Assembly: GCA_022829145.1 (NCBI GenBank) | Contig: CM040745.1 | Span: 37,382,841-37,446,840, forward strand | DNA from: Albula goreensis | Lineage: Eukaryota > Chordata > Actinopteri > Albuliformes > Albulidae | DNA length: 64,000 nucleotides | Direction: 5' to 3' | Shown here: one piece after another, positions 1-11,865 of the stretch | Layout of the letters: each line of letters begins with the position of its first letter | How positions within the stretch are numbered: position 1 is the first letter of the stretch | Position numbers and translations under genes: made by a program | The notes under the pieces: generated by a model | The model's input: only the letters and a program-made list of their open reading frames with translations | The model's database searches: none | What the model was told of the DNA's origin: nothing

Positions 1-3000
1 CTAAGTGGTGAATGAGTTATTGCTATAATTGTTTGTATCTGGGTGGTTGTTTTATGGTTTCTTCTTTTTTAAACTTTGACAGATGTTCCACCCAAGTTGT
101 GGCTTTATGGTAAACTCTGTTCTATAATTCACTTCAGAACTGCCCTAAAAAAAAACAATGAATGAAGGTTTAAGTTAAGACTCAAAAACACGGGAAATTG
201 TTTGCATCTTCTTTTGTTTGTGTTCTGTCAAACCAACACCAGACTAGTTGCAGCTATGCTTTTTCTTTTAATCTCTAATTGCGCGGTTACAAGGGGTTTT
301 GTTTGCTGGAAACAAGTCCAGAAGAACACAATGTAAAATATGAACAAAATGGTCAAGGAATTTTCCCAAGTGCAAGTCTGGCTTCCCAAGGTCATGTACT
401 GTCTGTAGGTTATCATTTATTTATATATCCAGTTCTCTAGATTGAAGGATTCCTGCCTCGACTAGGCAGTCAGGACAGGACCCTTTCAAATGAACTTACT
501 CTCTTTAAGAGCATATGCTATATAATCAAAATGGATTCAAGTCTTCTAAAGGACATATGCTCTTCTACGCTCTTCTGTTTTAGAGTGAAAAGAACACTTC
601 CACAAGACATGTCACCAATATCACAGAAGAATAGTTTCTTAAAGAAACATATTCTGTAACGGACAGACCGCTTTGATTGGATCGGATGGGTCTGATTGGT
701 TAGTTACGTTTGATAAAATGGTGAAAATGCTTGAAGCGATCATACGATTTATATCGCTTTTGCCTACTGACTGTATGCTGAACTATCGATGTGCTCACCA
801 TGCAGTGATATCTCAGAGTCTCATAAATATGTTACATGAATATCAAGTAGTGAGATGGGTCCACACGGAAGCCATTAATCTCAACAGATTCAAATTTTCT
901 CTCAGACAATTAACCTCTGCTTTCGTACCAGCATCACAAACTCCCAAACGGTTCCTCCAGAGAAGATCGGTGAGAAGAAGTCAACACACTGCCATGAGAC
1001 ATTGAATAATTAGTAAGCTGCTCTTCTCTCCCTCTCTTTTTTCCTTCATTCCAGGAAGTGCATTCCAAACTTCTGCCCTTGAGTTCATAACATATGTCTT
1101 TTTCCCATTGCTACCCTTCTGAAAGCACCAGAAGCTGGACAGATAAGCCCCCTTTGTATGTCGCGCATTCTCTTGAGGCTATGTGCTATCTCTCATTACT
1201 GCCTTCAGAACATTTGACATTCTTTCTTTTAAACTGCATAGGACGTTCGATGGAGGAAATTTAGTTTGTCTGAAATAAGCCATGTATAAGCACTAGGTGA
1301 GTGGGAAGGTAAGTACTATTGGCCGTTTTGCTATATGCTGTATTTCAACCAAGTTATTGTGCGAAGGAACTTAAAAAAAGTCTTCCTACAACAAATTCTA
1401 TGCTGTTGGTATTTCGTTGCGCAAAACAATCCACAAATTACCGTTTCCAGAATTATATCCCCGGATCGTGCGATCCAGGACAGCGTTTTTGTAGTCACAC
1501 ATTTCACAAGTCCAAAATGATTACATCATTGACATGTTATACTTGAATGATGTAGCTGTGTCTAGACTTAGGTCTGGCCCATTGGGACAGAGCAAAGAAA
1601 CAAAGTAGATCACAATTACCACTGCACTAGGAAAAATATGTTTAAAATGAAAACAATTATTCTATCATGTCCTTACAAGAAAAACACAGTTTCGTTAAGG
1701 ACATTTTTGTGTATATAAGCTTTTTCTGGCTTTTAGTTCATCAACTGACTTTTGCACTTGAAATATGAAAGCAGAGAGTTAACAGTTTGTATACAGTCAG
1801 ACATTACAAAATTCACTTTCTGTGTCAGTGGGGAGTGTCTGGTCTTTCGTAAATATTTATTTACTTATAAAGTGAATTTAAAAGGATTCATTTGTGAATA
1901 AACTTGATGTCATATGTGTTCATTGCGCAACATTTTCCTCTGTTTGAACTCAATATTACATGCCCTTAAAAAGTACTGTAATATTTAATTGGTGCTTCTG
2001 GGATGTGGAAAACACTGAGATGTTTTGTGCTTCTCTTTCCCTAAAGGGAAGAACAGGCAATGAATTGAGGCTTGTTCTTTTGTGAGTCGAAGGGGTAAAG
2101 AGGTTAGGAAATAACACGAATAATAAATTATTCAGCAAATCCAAACAATGCAAAGCATCAAAAATGTATGAACCAAAAACAAATTTCACATGTACAGTAT
2201 TTGTCCTTCAAATGAATCTGTCACTGTCTTCACAGCTGCATTTCGGGCTCCACCATTTTGCCTGTGGCTTTGAGAATTGGAGCTGTCAAACTTTTCATGA
2301 CAACAACATAGATGAAATTTACCTGCTGTATCAACAGGTTCAAAAGAACTGTTCAACCTAGTCCTTCAGCATAGTTTACAAACAACTTTCTGGAGTTTAA
2401 TGTCAAACCTGGCTGTGGCTTGTCCATCTAAAATAGTACCTTAAAATAAAGTAAACAGGAAATCACACATGCCACTAAAAAAGTTCGAGGATCTACTGTT
2501 TGGTACCACTTTTGTGCTCTCATCCAAAATCTTGGAGTAAACCAGGATACTGAAGAGGTCATTTCTTTACGACAACGAAAATTTATGTTTACGGTCACAG
2601 TGGTGTTGGCATGAATGCACTGTTTGTTATTACACTGTTTGTGACTACTTTATAATTTGTTGTCACTCATTTTATTGTACAGAAAGATACAAAACCTCAA
2701 GCCAGGTTGCAAAATGATTTATGGAAGAGAGCACCAGGTAGCATGCAAGTAAGTTCCTGTTCAGAGCTAGATATCAAAAATCAGAAAGCATCTCGGGAAA
2801 GAATATAATTCTTGTAATTCCTGGAAAGACAGCAGTCCACAGCCATCAAATAAATCTCTTGGCATGTATATATTACACGCCATTCGAGGAGAGTAAACAA
2901 CAGGTTATGGGCCAGCTAACAGAGAGGGATCCTGCCAGATAACAGGAGAGAACAGGCGTAACTCAGTAAAGAACAAAAACAAACACAGCTATTTTATTCC

Positions 3001-3540
3001 ACGTCTGTAAAGAATTGGCAATGCTGGTGTTCGTGCAACCTTGAGAAATATTTTGTTTTTAACTTGAGACGGAGAGATATTGTACATGATCATTTAAGTT
3101 TCATAAAACATGAAGGACCTGTCATACTATTTTGAAACCACAAATTGGGAGCCATGAGTTCGACCAAAGTTCAGTGGTGATATTCTAACTCTGCAGAGAA
3201 ACCCCCTCCACACCCAATAGGCCAATATATAAATTCATCATTGATTTTTACCAAGAGGTCAGCTAAGGCCAAAAGCACGATCTTGGTTCATATTTCATTC
3301 TCAAGTGTACATTATATGGCTGGTTTATGCTGGCTAAAAGAACGAGCTAGCTAGTCATTTATGATCATGATGTTAAATGTTGACCATAAATTGCTCATAA
3401 ATCATAGATCGAACAGTAGCAACTACAGTGGTACACACAGAGTGTCTCAGAATTATGTTTGCTGGACATTCATGGTAAAACCCAAGTCCAGGTTGTTGTG
3501 TGATCCTTTGTGGGGTTGCTATGACAGTTGTAGGTGGGGT
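1..3540. other. Gene-free AT-rich DNA, probably ripor3 intron
   Basis: No exon, RNA gene or clear mobile element was recognised on either strand. The open frames here are short, low in CpG and resemble no known protein. Because the ripor3 exon at 3914-4024 is read leftward and ends in a splice donor, this stretch is most likely intron of that gene. I looked for the next RIPOR exon (a basic segment leading into the coiled-coil region) on the minus strand and did not find it, so it is probably outside the window. Confidence 0.5.
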
Positions 3541-3908
3541 GGTGGAAGAATGGAGGAAGAATGATGGGAGAAGCATTGAAGAGGGATATGAGATGGGAGA
3601 AGGATTGGAGAAACATGGAAAAGGATGAGAGAAACAAGGGAGAGGGATTGGAGAAACATAGAAAAGGATGAGAGAAACAAGGGAGAGTGATGGGAGAAAC
3701 ATGGGAAAAGGATGAGAGAAACAAGGGAGAATGATTGGAGAAGCATGGGAAAAGGATGAGAGAAACATGGGAGAGGGATGGGAGAAACATGGGAAAAGGA
3801 TGAGAGAAACATGGGAAAGGATAAGAAAAACATGGGAGAATGATTGGAGAAACAAAGGAGAAGGATGGGAGAAACAAGGGAGAGGGGTGGGAGGAAGGGG
3901 GGGGGGGG
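3541..3908 (+). repeat. 22-bp purine-rich minisatellite ending in a G run
   Basis: About 15 tandem copies of a 21-23 bp unit of the form ATGAGAGAAACATGGGAGAGG, with two alternating variants (ATTGGAGAAACATGG.. and ATGAGAGAAACAAGG..) that make a dimer of about 43 bp. It closes with a run of G at about 3898-3908. It lies immediately 3' (on the minus strand) of the ripor3 exon donor, so transcripts of that gene would carry it as a long C/U-rich tract starting a few bases into the intron. The long frames it opens on both strands are only products of the repeat. Confidence 0.9.
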
Positions 3909-3913
3909 CTCAC

Positions 3914-4011
3914 CGCCTCCGGCTGTTCAGCGTGCTGAATCCTGCGAACGAGCGACTCCTCTGCACGATGGCGCTGTCCGCCGGACACTCGAACCGCAGC
4001 TTCACCGACAT
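3914..4011 (-). CDS. ripor3: RIPOR family Rho-interacting protein, first coding exon (ripor3-like), partial
   Basis: The exon reads leftward from an ATG at 4011-4009 and codes 32 residues plus two bases (CG) of a split codon, then a GTGAGC donor at 3913-3908. Upstream a pyrimidine tract and GGCAG acceptor put the exon's 5' edge at about 4024, leaving 13 nt of 5'UTR. The peptide starts MSVKLRF and continues with [15 protein letters not shown]. As I recall the family, human RIPOR3 starts MSVRLRF and RIPOR1-3 share an RS-S-FAGF motif that is a phospho-Ser/14-3-3 type site, so this is the conserved N-terminal tip before the coiled-coil (PL48) domain. RIPOR proteins bind active Rho GTPases and act on cell polarity and migration. 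The exon is CpG-rich compared with its surroundings. Only this exon is visible. RIPOR1 and RIPOR2 fit less well because they lack the MSV-LRF start. The call rests on about 30 residues. Confidence 0.62.
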
Positions 4012-4066
4012 CCCCCCTTCCTCCCTGCCAAAAAGAACACAGGGGAGGTCAACACAGCCGTCATCC

Positions 4067-4098
4067 AACCCCCCCAATCCCCCCCCACCTCCCCCCCA
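4067..4098 (-). other. G-run tract (minus strand), candidate G-quadruplex near ripor3 acceptor
   Basis: On the plus strand there are C runs at 4069-4075 (7), 4079-4086 (8) and 4091-4097 (7), separated by 3-4 bases. On the ripor3 sense strand these are long G runs ending about 45 nt upstream of the exon's splice acceptor. Runs of this length and spacing fit the usual G-quadruplex rule. No effect is shown by sequence alone. Confidence 0.6.
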
Positions 4099-5104
4099 CA
4101 CAGCTACGACTACCCTGCTGGGGATCAGCGAGTCCATCTCTCTTCCCTTCTACTCGTTTACCCCTGACCCCAGCTCTAACCAGCATGAGAACATACCACA
4201 CTGTGGGAGTAGAATGTCAGTGCTGGCCTATCTCTGCCTCCTTCCCCTTGTTTTTGATGGTTTTCCTCCTAATTATGCTTCCCCCTTCTCTCTTTCTCTC
4301 CCTCCCTCCCTCGTTGTCCCTCGCTGGAACACAGGGGACCGTTCCTCTAGGTATCTGAGCTTGGCAAAAGTGAGGGAGATGTCTTGATTGCAAACACAGA
4401 AGCAGCAGTTTCTCCCCCGGGCTGTAAGTCATGTCCTGTTCCCTTCAAAGGGAAGAACTGGCCTGGGCTTTTCTCCTGCTCTGACGGAGCCAGCATCTCT
4501 GGTACAGTACTCACAAAGCTGGCAGGTACAAAGAGGGAAGACGCGGTCCAATTAAAACATGTCCGTGCTTTCCAATCTTTCCATCGTTATGAGGACGATG
4601 GCATTTACGTTTGCTGCCACTCGGCGTCGACATACGGTGGTTGAGTTGTATTGCTCATTTGGAGTATCATAGCTTGGTATTGTTGTAATCGGATTGGAGA
4701 AACTGGAAGCGTAGCACAGGAAAACACCATCAAATGAGTCACAACAGAACAGTATCCAGGATGGGAGACTTGTTAAATGATATAAATGTCTGTTATTGAA
4801 GCAGCATCAGCTTCATGTGTCCTTCAGATGGGAATTTGACTACAGAAGTCAAAATTGCAGAGGCTTATATTGGTGTTTTAGCTAATATGTTTGGCATGAG
4901 TATAATTTTCCCTCTTAATTACAAATATGTTACTCTGACTGTTACCAAAACATTACAAGTTAAGCAACCACCAAACCACAATATGATGTGGCACAATATT
5001 ACCACTGTAGACCCTGGAAAAGTCACCGCCTTACTGCAAATTAGCTAGCCGGCTTCCTACAAGAAAAGGTGCTACACAAATGTAATGCATCATTATCAAT
5101 GACA

Positions 5105-5600
5105 GGTGACAGGAGAAGATTTTGTTGTGAGTTGTGTGGCGCTGGGAAAGGTGGAGGGAGGAGCAAGCTCCACAGCTCCTCCCACTGTACTGCTGTCAGT
5201 CTCCTGGTTTCCTCCCTCAGCCTGGAGAGTTAATCAGAGCTGCAGCAGCAGTGACCTCACAAACAGGCAGGCTCACCTGAGAGTGATTTCAAATCAACTC
5301 AGCTGTGAGCGCTTGCCTTCAATTAGGGCTTCTATTTAAGCACAGCCAGAGAGACTGAAAGGGCTATTGGGCTTTTTAGTTTGGACTTTGGGACTTTAGT
5401 ACGGCTGAGCTGTTTTAATGTTTAAACTTATTTTTGTATGAGTGTTGTTTTGATATTCCTTTTTGACTCTCCTAAAAGGGATAAATGAAAGGCCTTTGGC
5501 CACTTTTGGTTCGATTTTTTTTTTATTGCGTTTCCTTCTGCTCACCACCTGGCTCAGTAGCCACTCCTGCCACTGCGCCAGTGGACAGAGTTACTGTGCA
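5105..5600 (+). repeat. Possible solo LTR or other promoter-bearing repeat
   Basis: The stretch has a GC-rich upstream part with direct CTCC/CAGC motifs, a TATA-like TCTATTTAAGC at 5331-5341, a T-rich transcribed-looking part, and a sharp return to AT-rich DNA. This layout (enhancer-like part, TATA, short R-like segment) resembles an LTR retrotransposon terminal repeat. I see no gag/pol coding nearby and cannot define clean TG..CA ends or a target duplication, so it could equally be a unique promoter-like element. Confidence 0.25.
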
Positions 5601-8260
5601 TTAACTATTACACAATTATTGCATATCATGTCAGAATAGCTTATTATTATTATTATCAGTTATGTATGGCATGAATATGTAAGCATATACAAGGAACGTA
5701 TTGAATATTTTCAGTCATTATGTCCATAATCTTTTGTCAAAGTTGCAACAATCTCTACTGGATTTCCCGAGTTTAAAAAACGTTGTGTCTCAGAATCTGT
5801 TCAATGCATTTTTATAATGATTGGTTGAAATATGTTTAATTATAAGCCCTACTGGATACGTCAGCCATGGCTGAAGGATCATAGGGCTAAAGGAACATAG
5901 CCCCTGTGAAGAGTTCTGATGCTAAAAAAAAATCTGCAAACATGTTTTGCGGATATAAACATTGTTTGAATGAATAAATCTGAAGGTTACACATCTGCTG
6001 ATTGGACATAAACAACACTAGACAGAAACATGAAAATGTCTTTTTTCAGATTGCGTTCCGACACACTACATCAGACCTTCCAGAAATATTGCATTCCCCT
6101 CAGTCTTTCAAAATGAACCAGCGATGATCGTTGTCAGAAAATTGTCCAAAGTTATAACAAATGTCTGCATTTTATGACTGGTGCACACACCCCAAGTCGA
6201 AACCATTATTAATTCCTTTTGTTCGCTTTTATGAAGTCAAGAATTAAAAGTATGTTTGTCCTGGATGAACATTCACCCTTGGGGTGTTGTCTTTAAATGC
6301 AATGTGTATGACGTACATCTTAAGGACTAGATTGCATTGGATGCCGCAGAACTGTATTTCATGCTTTTTATTTATCGACCCTATCTAACCATGAAAGTGC
6401 AAACCAGGATCTGAAGTGTCCCTGTTCCATATGCTCGTATTGAGAGAACGATTTACAACTGTTTGTATCTTTAGCTAAACAGCTACATAGTGGAAAAGCC
6501 ATTACTTCAACTTATTTTATACACTAGGATCAGACCCAAAGTATACATGCCATTGCAAGCAACAAACCCATAAATATATGAAAAGGTCATAGGTCACACC
6601 CACACACACAGAATTTCTTGTTTTGCATGAACTGTCGGGATTTCCAATACTGCTCGTTTGAAATAATTTTTCTGTTTTTGAGACTGATACACCTGCAATT
6701 CAGGCACTATTGGACCTTTTTGAAAATCTGATGGTTCACCCACATTACTTTACAAACTCACAGTTAAAGTGTTGAGGAAAAATTTGGTATAAAACATACA
6801 TATATGGTAGAAGCTAATTGGTAATTAGGACAGACATTCTATATGCAAAAACTTCTTTTCAGCTAGTTACCACAAAATGCTGTCTCATAAATATAGTTAG
6901 GATATTTTCCTTTTCTTCTATACCTGTCCACATTTTTGTGACAATTTACAATGTTTGTAAACCACCAAGTCATGCTTTTCTCTTTGTGAACTCATAGTGT
7001 TTAGTAAAAACAATATTTTTCCATATGGCTCTAATTCTTTCAGTTTTGCTCTCATTCTCCATCTGTTTTCCATTTTTAACCATTTCGTGAATCACTAATT
7101 AGTTATTTGATCTTAACGTGTCAACAGGTTCAAGTATTTATCAATGAAGTCAGCGCGTTAGACATCAGCTATTAGGAAAGGGGATGAATGACGTTGAAAG
7201 GTGATTAGGTAATGATGGAGTCATTTCTTAAACATTAGAGTCATTAGAAAAACAATCAGTGCAGGTGTGCTATTACGACCGAATTTATTCTTTTCATTTT
7301 TTAAATAAGAGCTTGGACCCTCATTCACCATGACAACAATCTGTCTTTTAATTCACGGCTTTACTCTAATGCAGAAGCATCTGGGTGGACTGGGTCGACT
7401 GAGGTCTTTGATCTTTTTTTGACCAAAATAAAGATCTGGCTTGAAGAGAAGAAGAGGGACGGTCTTGGAGATTAACTGTTCAAAAGAAGTTGTTTATAGT
7501 GGAATCCAGTGCGGCTGAAATCTGTAAATAACGCTCGGTTGAGGCAAAAGTCATCCCGATGCAAGACAAATAAACAGGCTTGATTTTAATTAGAGTAAGA
7601 TGACAAAGAGAACCAGCGCACACATGGTTTGAATTGTTCGAATTGCTAAAGAGCGGTACACATTGTTTTAATAAACATGTTGCTCGAGGCTGAGAATGTA
7701 TAGTTCACACTTTGTTTGGAGCGGTTTGTTTTATTACAATAACAAAGCAAATTCCTGTATTTTTGTAAGAAGACATTGAGTCAATGAATGTGCACGGTGT
7801 GAAAGAGGCCGCATAAATAAAATTCTATCTCCGAAGCCATTTTTAAACTTGATGTTCTATTAACCTTCGCTCTGAAAATGACGGGTCTCCACAAAATGTG
7901 TTCAGAGGTCAACCAGTCTCCGCCAATTCAAATATTAGCAGAGGGACTGTGGCCAGGTAGTAAAACTGTCTTTTTTTTTTTACAACAATGACTTTTGGCA
8001 AAGTAGAAATGTCTGAGGAATATAAAATCCATATTCATGTTTGCTGTTGGCTTACTGTTTTAAACATGTTCAGAGATTCCCTCCTCTCTTGGACAAGAAT
8101 GCACAGTCAGTTTGGGCTATACAAAATAAGATTAGCTTGAGTCAACGTATACTAGGATATTGTTGGATAAATGCAGGTTAAATACATTAAACCTAATTTG
8201 CAAAGATGTGAGATGGTCAGAGACATTCACATGTCTTATGAAGTGTTTGTCTGTCTGACT

Positions 8261-8383
8261 CTGTGATGGACTGGTGACCTTTCCAGGGTAGCTCCCTGCC
8301 TTTTGCCCTGGGCATGCTGGGAAAGGCTTCAGCCCCCAAGTGACCCTGGATTGGACAAAGTGGGTATAGACGAGAGATGGATG
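8261..8383 (+). mobile_element. Fossil 3' tail of an L2-clade LINE (or SINE sharing it)
   Basis: The sequence follows the common teleost tail: GTGATGGACTGGTGACC, CCAGGGTAGCTCCCTGCC, GCATGCTGGGAAAGGC, GACCCTGGATTGGAC, then GGGTATAGA..GATGGATG. This 3' tail is shared by L2-like LINEs and SINEs that borrow their machinery. Only about 120 bp of tail is present; there is no reverse transcriptase. It has many mismatches from the usual pattern, so it is old. Confidence 0.7.
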
Positions 8384-9276
8384 TAGCTCATTGGACAGAC
8401 TGGGCTATAGCTAGTCTGACTGAAAAACACATTTCCTTTTGGAATAACGATTTAGCATGTTGTACACAGAAGAAACTGAAGCTTGACCCAATCAAATTCT
8501 TGTCATGTCATTGGAATTGAGAATTAAGAACAAAAGGAAAATTACTCTCATTCATCTTATTAAAGTAGTACTGCAGCTTATCACTGTCTGAATCTGCTCA
8601 GCATCAAGCATTTTTACGAACTTTCCAGAAAAGTTCACAAAATCAGTGCTGAACACCAAAAATGTGATGTTATTGTCGTATATGTACATTTTCAATCAAT
8701 AAACGATAGAAAAATGTCTGAAAACAATCATTCTATCAACCTAATTGTTTATATTCCATGAAATATATTACATTTGTTGATGTTTTCTCGCTTGCAATAT
8801 AATCATATTGTTTAACCGCAAGGATGCAAAGAGCCTCTGAACCGTTTGGTTTACTTTCCAAGGTCTTTAAAGCACCCAACGTACCTCCATAACATACAAG
8901 TCAAAAATGCATGAACCATTATATTATTTTAACATTCCCGAAACAATTTATCGTCAAACTGTACAGTAATGTACGATGACTTTTAAGCTGAGGTCCTGCA
9001 CTTTTAACGTCTGCGAGCGAATACGAAACTGGCCTCCCCTCCCAGTGATTCATTTAGTATAATTTAGACCAGACTGTAAAAATAGAAGGCCAGTACCCTC
9101 TCCCGCTCAGCTGTTTTCCGGGGGTTTTCCATGGTTTGGATTCCTGAGAGATACTGTACGTGATATTATGCAGCCAGTTGGTGGTGAGATGATTTTAGGG
9201 AATGAGAAAATGTATAGGCATGGATTTGACACTTTATAGAACAAGACCGCTGAGGCAGCTGGGAGTGGAGGATGGC

Positions 9277-9323
9277 GGGGTGTGGCGGGGTGAGATGGGG
9301 TGAGGCGGGGTGAGGCGGAGGGG
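9277..9323 (+). repeat. 10-bp G-rich tandem repeat, strong G-quadruplex motif
   Basis: GGGG runs fall at 9277, 9287, 9297 and 9307, exactly 10 bp apart, from copies of TGAGGCGGGG-type units; a fifth run is at 9320-9323. Four G4 runs with 6-nt loops meet the standard G-quadruplex pattern. It is followed by a TG-rich tract. Confidence 0.85.
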
Positions 9324-9389
9324 CAGGCTCTTGCCCCAGGATGCACTGGGGAAAGAATGGGTGGAATTCTCTACAGAATTCAGAAACAG

Positions 9390-9710
9390 GGAGTGTTTGC
9401 GCGCGTGTGAATATGAGTGCGAATATGTGCGTCTGTGAGCATGCGTAGTCGTGTGTGAGCATACGTATGCTGGTTGATGTATGTGAGCGTGTGTGTTGAA
9501 TGTGTGTAAGTACGTGCATATGTGTGTGTGTGTGGGTATTGAGTATAAATGCGTTTATACATGGATGTATCTATCTGTGTGTGTGTTGAGTGTGTGCATT
9601 CAGGCAGATTTTGGTCTTATATTTGCACTCATATGTGTGTGCATGTGTGCATTTTTGTGTGAAACCATGTTTGCAGACATGTGTGGGTGCACATTTATGG
9701 CGATATCCAT
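9390..9710 (+). repeat. Degenerate TG-rich tract
   Basis: About 300 bp of imperfect (TG)n broken by TA, CG and CA steps (TGTGAGCATGCG.., TGTGTGTGTGTGGG..). It alternates purine and pyrimidine over most of its length. Frames through it on both strands are low-complexity (Cys/Val/Met or His/Thr) and are not genes. Confidence 0.8.
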
Positions 9711-11829
9711 AATATACAATCATTTACTTTGACACTGAACCGCCCTTGAGATTGGTTTCACACTTTTCATGATGTCACCAGGGCAATCCACCCCAAAACA
9801 CTCTCATCGGGAACATTCAAGATTCATCAATTCAACATGAGATCTTCTGATAGTCAATGACAGCAACCCTGTTGGAAATGACTTGTTTTCTGAAACATGT
9901 AATGGAACCCATTGCCTGCACCATATGCCTGCATTGTGTTGTTGAATTACAGCGATTCTCATGCCTGAAGGTTCCATGTGATGTTGCTACATTTTTTTTT
10001 CCAAAGTAAAATAAAAGTTCTCTGGAGACAGTTAGTCATGACTGAACTTCAACTCCAGCACAGCCAGTCCCTACAGACAACAAAAAAACTGCTTGGATCT
10101 TTGCCATGGGTGACAGCGGACTGAAAATCTCACCGTAATAATTGGAATTATGTCCCGTTGCCGTGCAGGAAACCGAGGCTTTCAGAAAAATTTGCTTACT
10201 GAAGGCATTAACGTGAAGGAATAAAGCGCCGCTACTTAAATCCCGAATGCTTTTGACTGGAGCTGAGAGGGGAGGCCAAATTCATAACGAAATTAGTAGC
10301 CTCGCGAACATGTTTGCTCTGGAATGCAGGAAAATGGGTCAGAATTTCACTCTGTGTATCCATTCTGTGCCGGATTCTTCCGCACACTTGTGCACACTGT
10401 GTTTTTTTGGGGCGAGGGACACCAATTAGTCAAGAAAAATTGCGCTCACATGTCACAGTGAGCGACTTTAGCCTTAGGGTCTTTTAAAGAGATTAGGCGG
10501 TGAGTCTGGACGGGAGAGAGAAAGAGAAAGAGAGCGAGAGAAAGAAGAGAAAGCGTTTATCTCATGATATACACAACACATGCTCTCCAGCCTTCTTCCA
10601 TGGGGCACATGGGCCGGCATGGTTAGATGACAGAAACATGTTTTTCGCTGACAGTGGAAAGCTGTTCTGCAGAGACTGAGAAAAGAGAGAGATAGGGAGA
10701 GGGAGAGGGGGAGACAGGGGAGAAGAGGGGGACTTCTATGGGGGAAACAGGAATTTAGAAAGCAGAAGGCAGCATTTTTTTAAAGAAGAGGCAGTCCCCC
10801 CTTTCCCAACATTTGTGATTGTTTTTCTGAAGTATCCTCACAGCTGTGGATTGAAGAAGCAGAGCTAAAAAATGTCCCCTCCCCCCTCTCTGTTTCAGTT
10901 CCATCATAACCCCCATTCTTGGATGAGTTAATACATTTTGCATAGTATGTGTGTCGTAGGACTTTTATTTTGACAGCATTGATGCGGGGGGCTGCGTTTT
11001 ATATTATGCGGAGTGCTATGAGCTGTTCCCCACCTGCTATGAACTGTAATAAGTTCTACAGCTGACCTCTTCCAATAGGAAACAGCCATATGTGTGACTC
11101 CTCCCATTCATGTGCTGGCTAGCCTTTGTTACTTTCACACTGCAGATGCGACACCAGTTGCTTGTTGCCAATGCCTTCAGAGTGGCACACAGTCTGTTCA
11201 CTAGCCTGCAGCTGCCTCTCCAGCCAGTAGAGGTCACCAGATGAGGAAAGTGATGAGACTGTTTCCTCTTTTAAGCAAAGAATTAATATGTAAATAGTAT
11301 CTGACACTAATATTCGCTGTGGTGGACAGGATTTGTGGATAAATTGTTCCAAAAAATTGTACAAAGTTATCTTTCCAAACCACTTGAACACCCAGCTAAC
11401 TGATAGCTGTTTATACTTGCTTTGGCAGATTGTTGGGAGAGGGTAACAATTGGAGAGACGTTAATGACACAGACGAGCAAGTTCGAATTTGTAATGCATA
11501 CTTGTAAAAAAGTTATAAATAAACATAGCCTGAGGTGTTAAATAAATCTCATGGAATCTCATTCTCTGACAGTGCTGATTTATTATGGCCATTTAGCGAT
11601 GTTTTCCTTAAAAAAGCCCGTATACGGCAAGCTTATGTCTGTATTCTGACATTTTGGCGAACCAGGATCAGTTGGCATTGAGTTGTTGCCATGATGAAAT
11701 TTCAGTCTCCATTGGTTTAAGTTAGAAACAGGAAAGTCAATGGGTGCTGTTTAACTCTTCGCCTCACCCGCCAATGCATAGAGCTCAGTCCTGTGCATGT
11801 GCGATGCCGCTACAGGCCGCTGTCAGGTA

Positions 11830-11832
<3 letters not shown>

Positions 11833-11863
<31 letters not shown>
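11833..11863 (+). repeat. (GT)n microsatellite
   Basis: Uninterrupted GT dinucleotides for about 31 bp, then GGGG. Confidence 0.95.

Positions 11864-11865
<2 letters not shown>

Larger units (their letters stand above)
4110..9240. other. Long gene-free stretch, probable ripor3 5' intron
   Basis: AT-rich DNA with no exon I can support. It holds a possible old LTR-like piece at about 5105-5600, a stretch near 7440-7830 that looks like a conserved non-coding element, and an L2-like tail at 8261-8383. The rest shows only short AT runs (for example TTATTA repeats at 5640-5656) and no recognisable element. Confidence 0.5.

Noticed and set aside
3373-3988. Minus-strand frames of 104-172 codons with repeated Phe-Ser-His-Pro
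   Set aside because: They are translations of the 22-bp minisatellite. Only the short CpG-rich part at 3914-4011 reads like protein.
9166-9732. Frames of 60-117 codons in both directions
   Set aside because: Made of the TG/CA tract and GGGG repeats; low complexity, no splice or start context.
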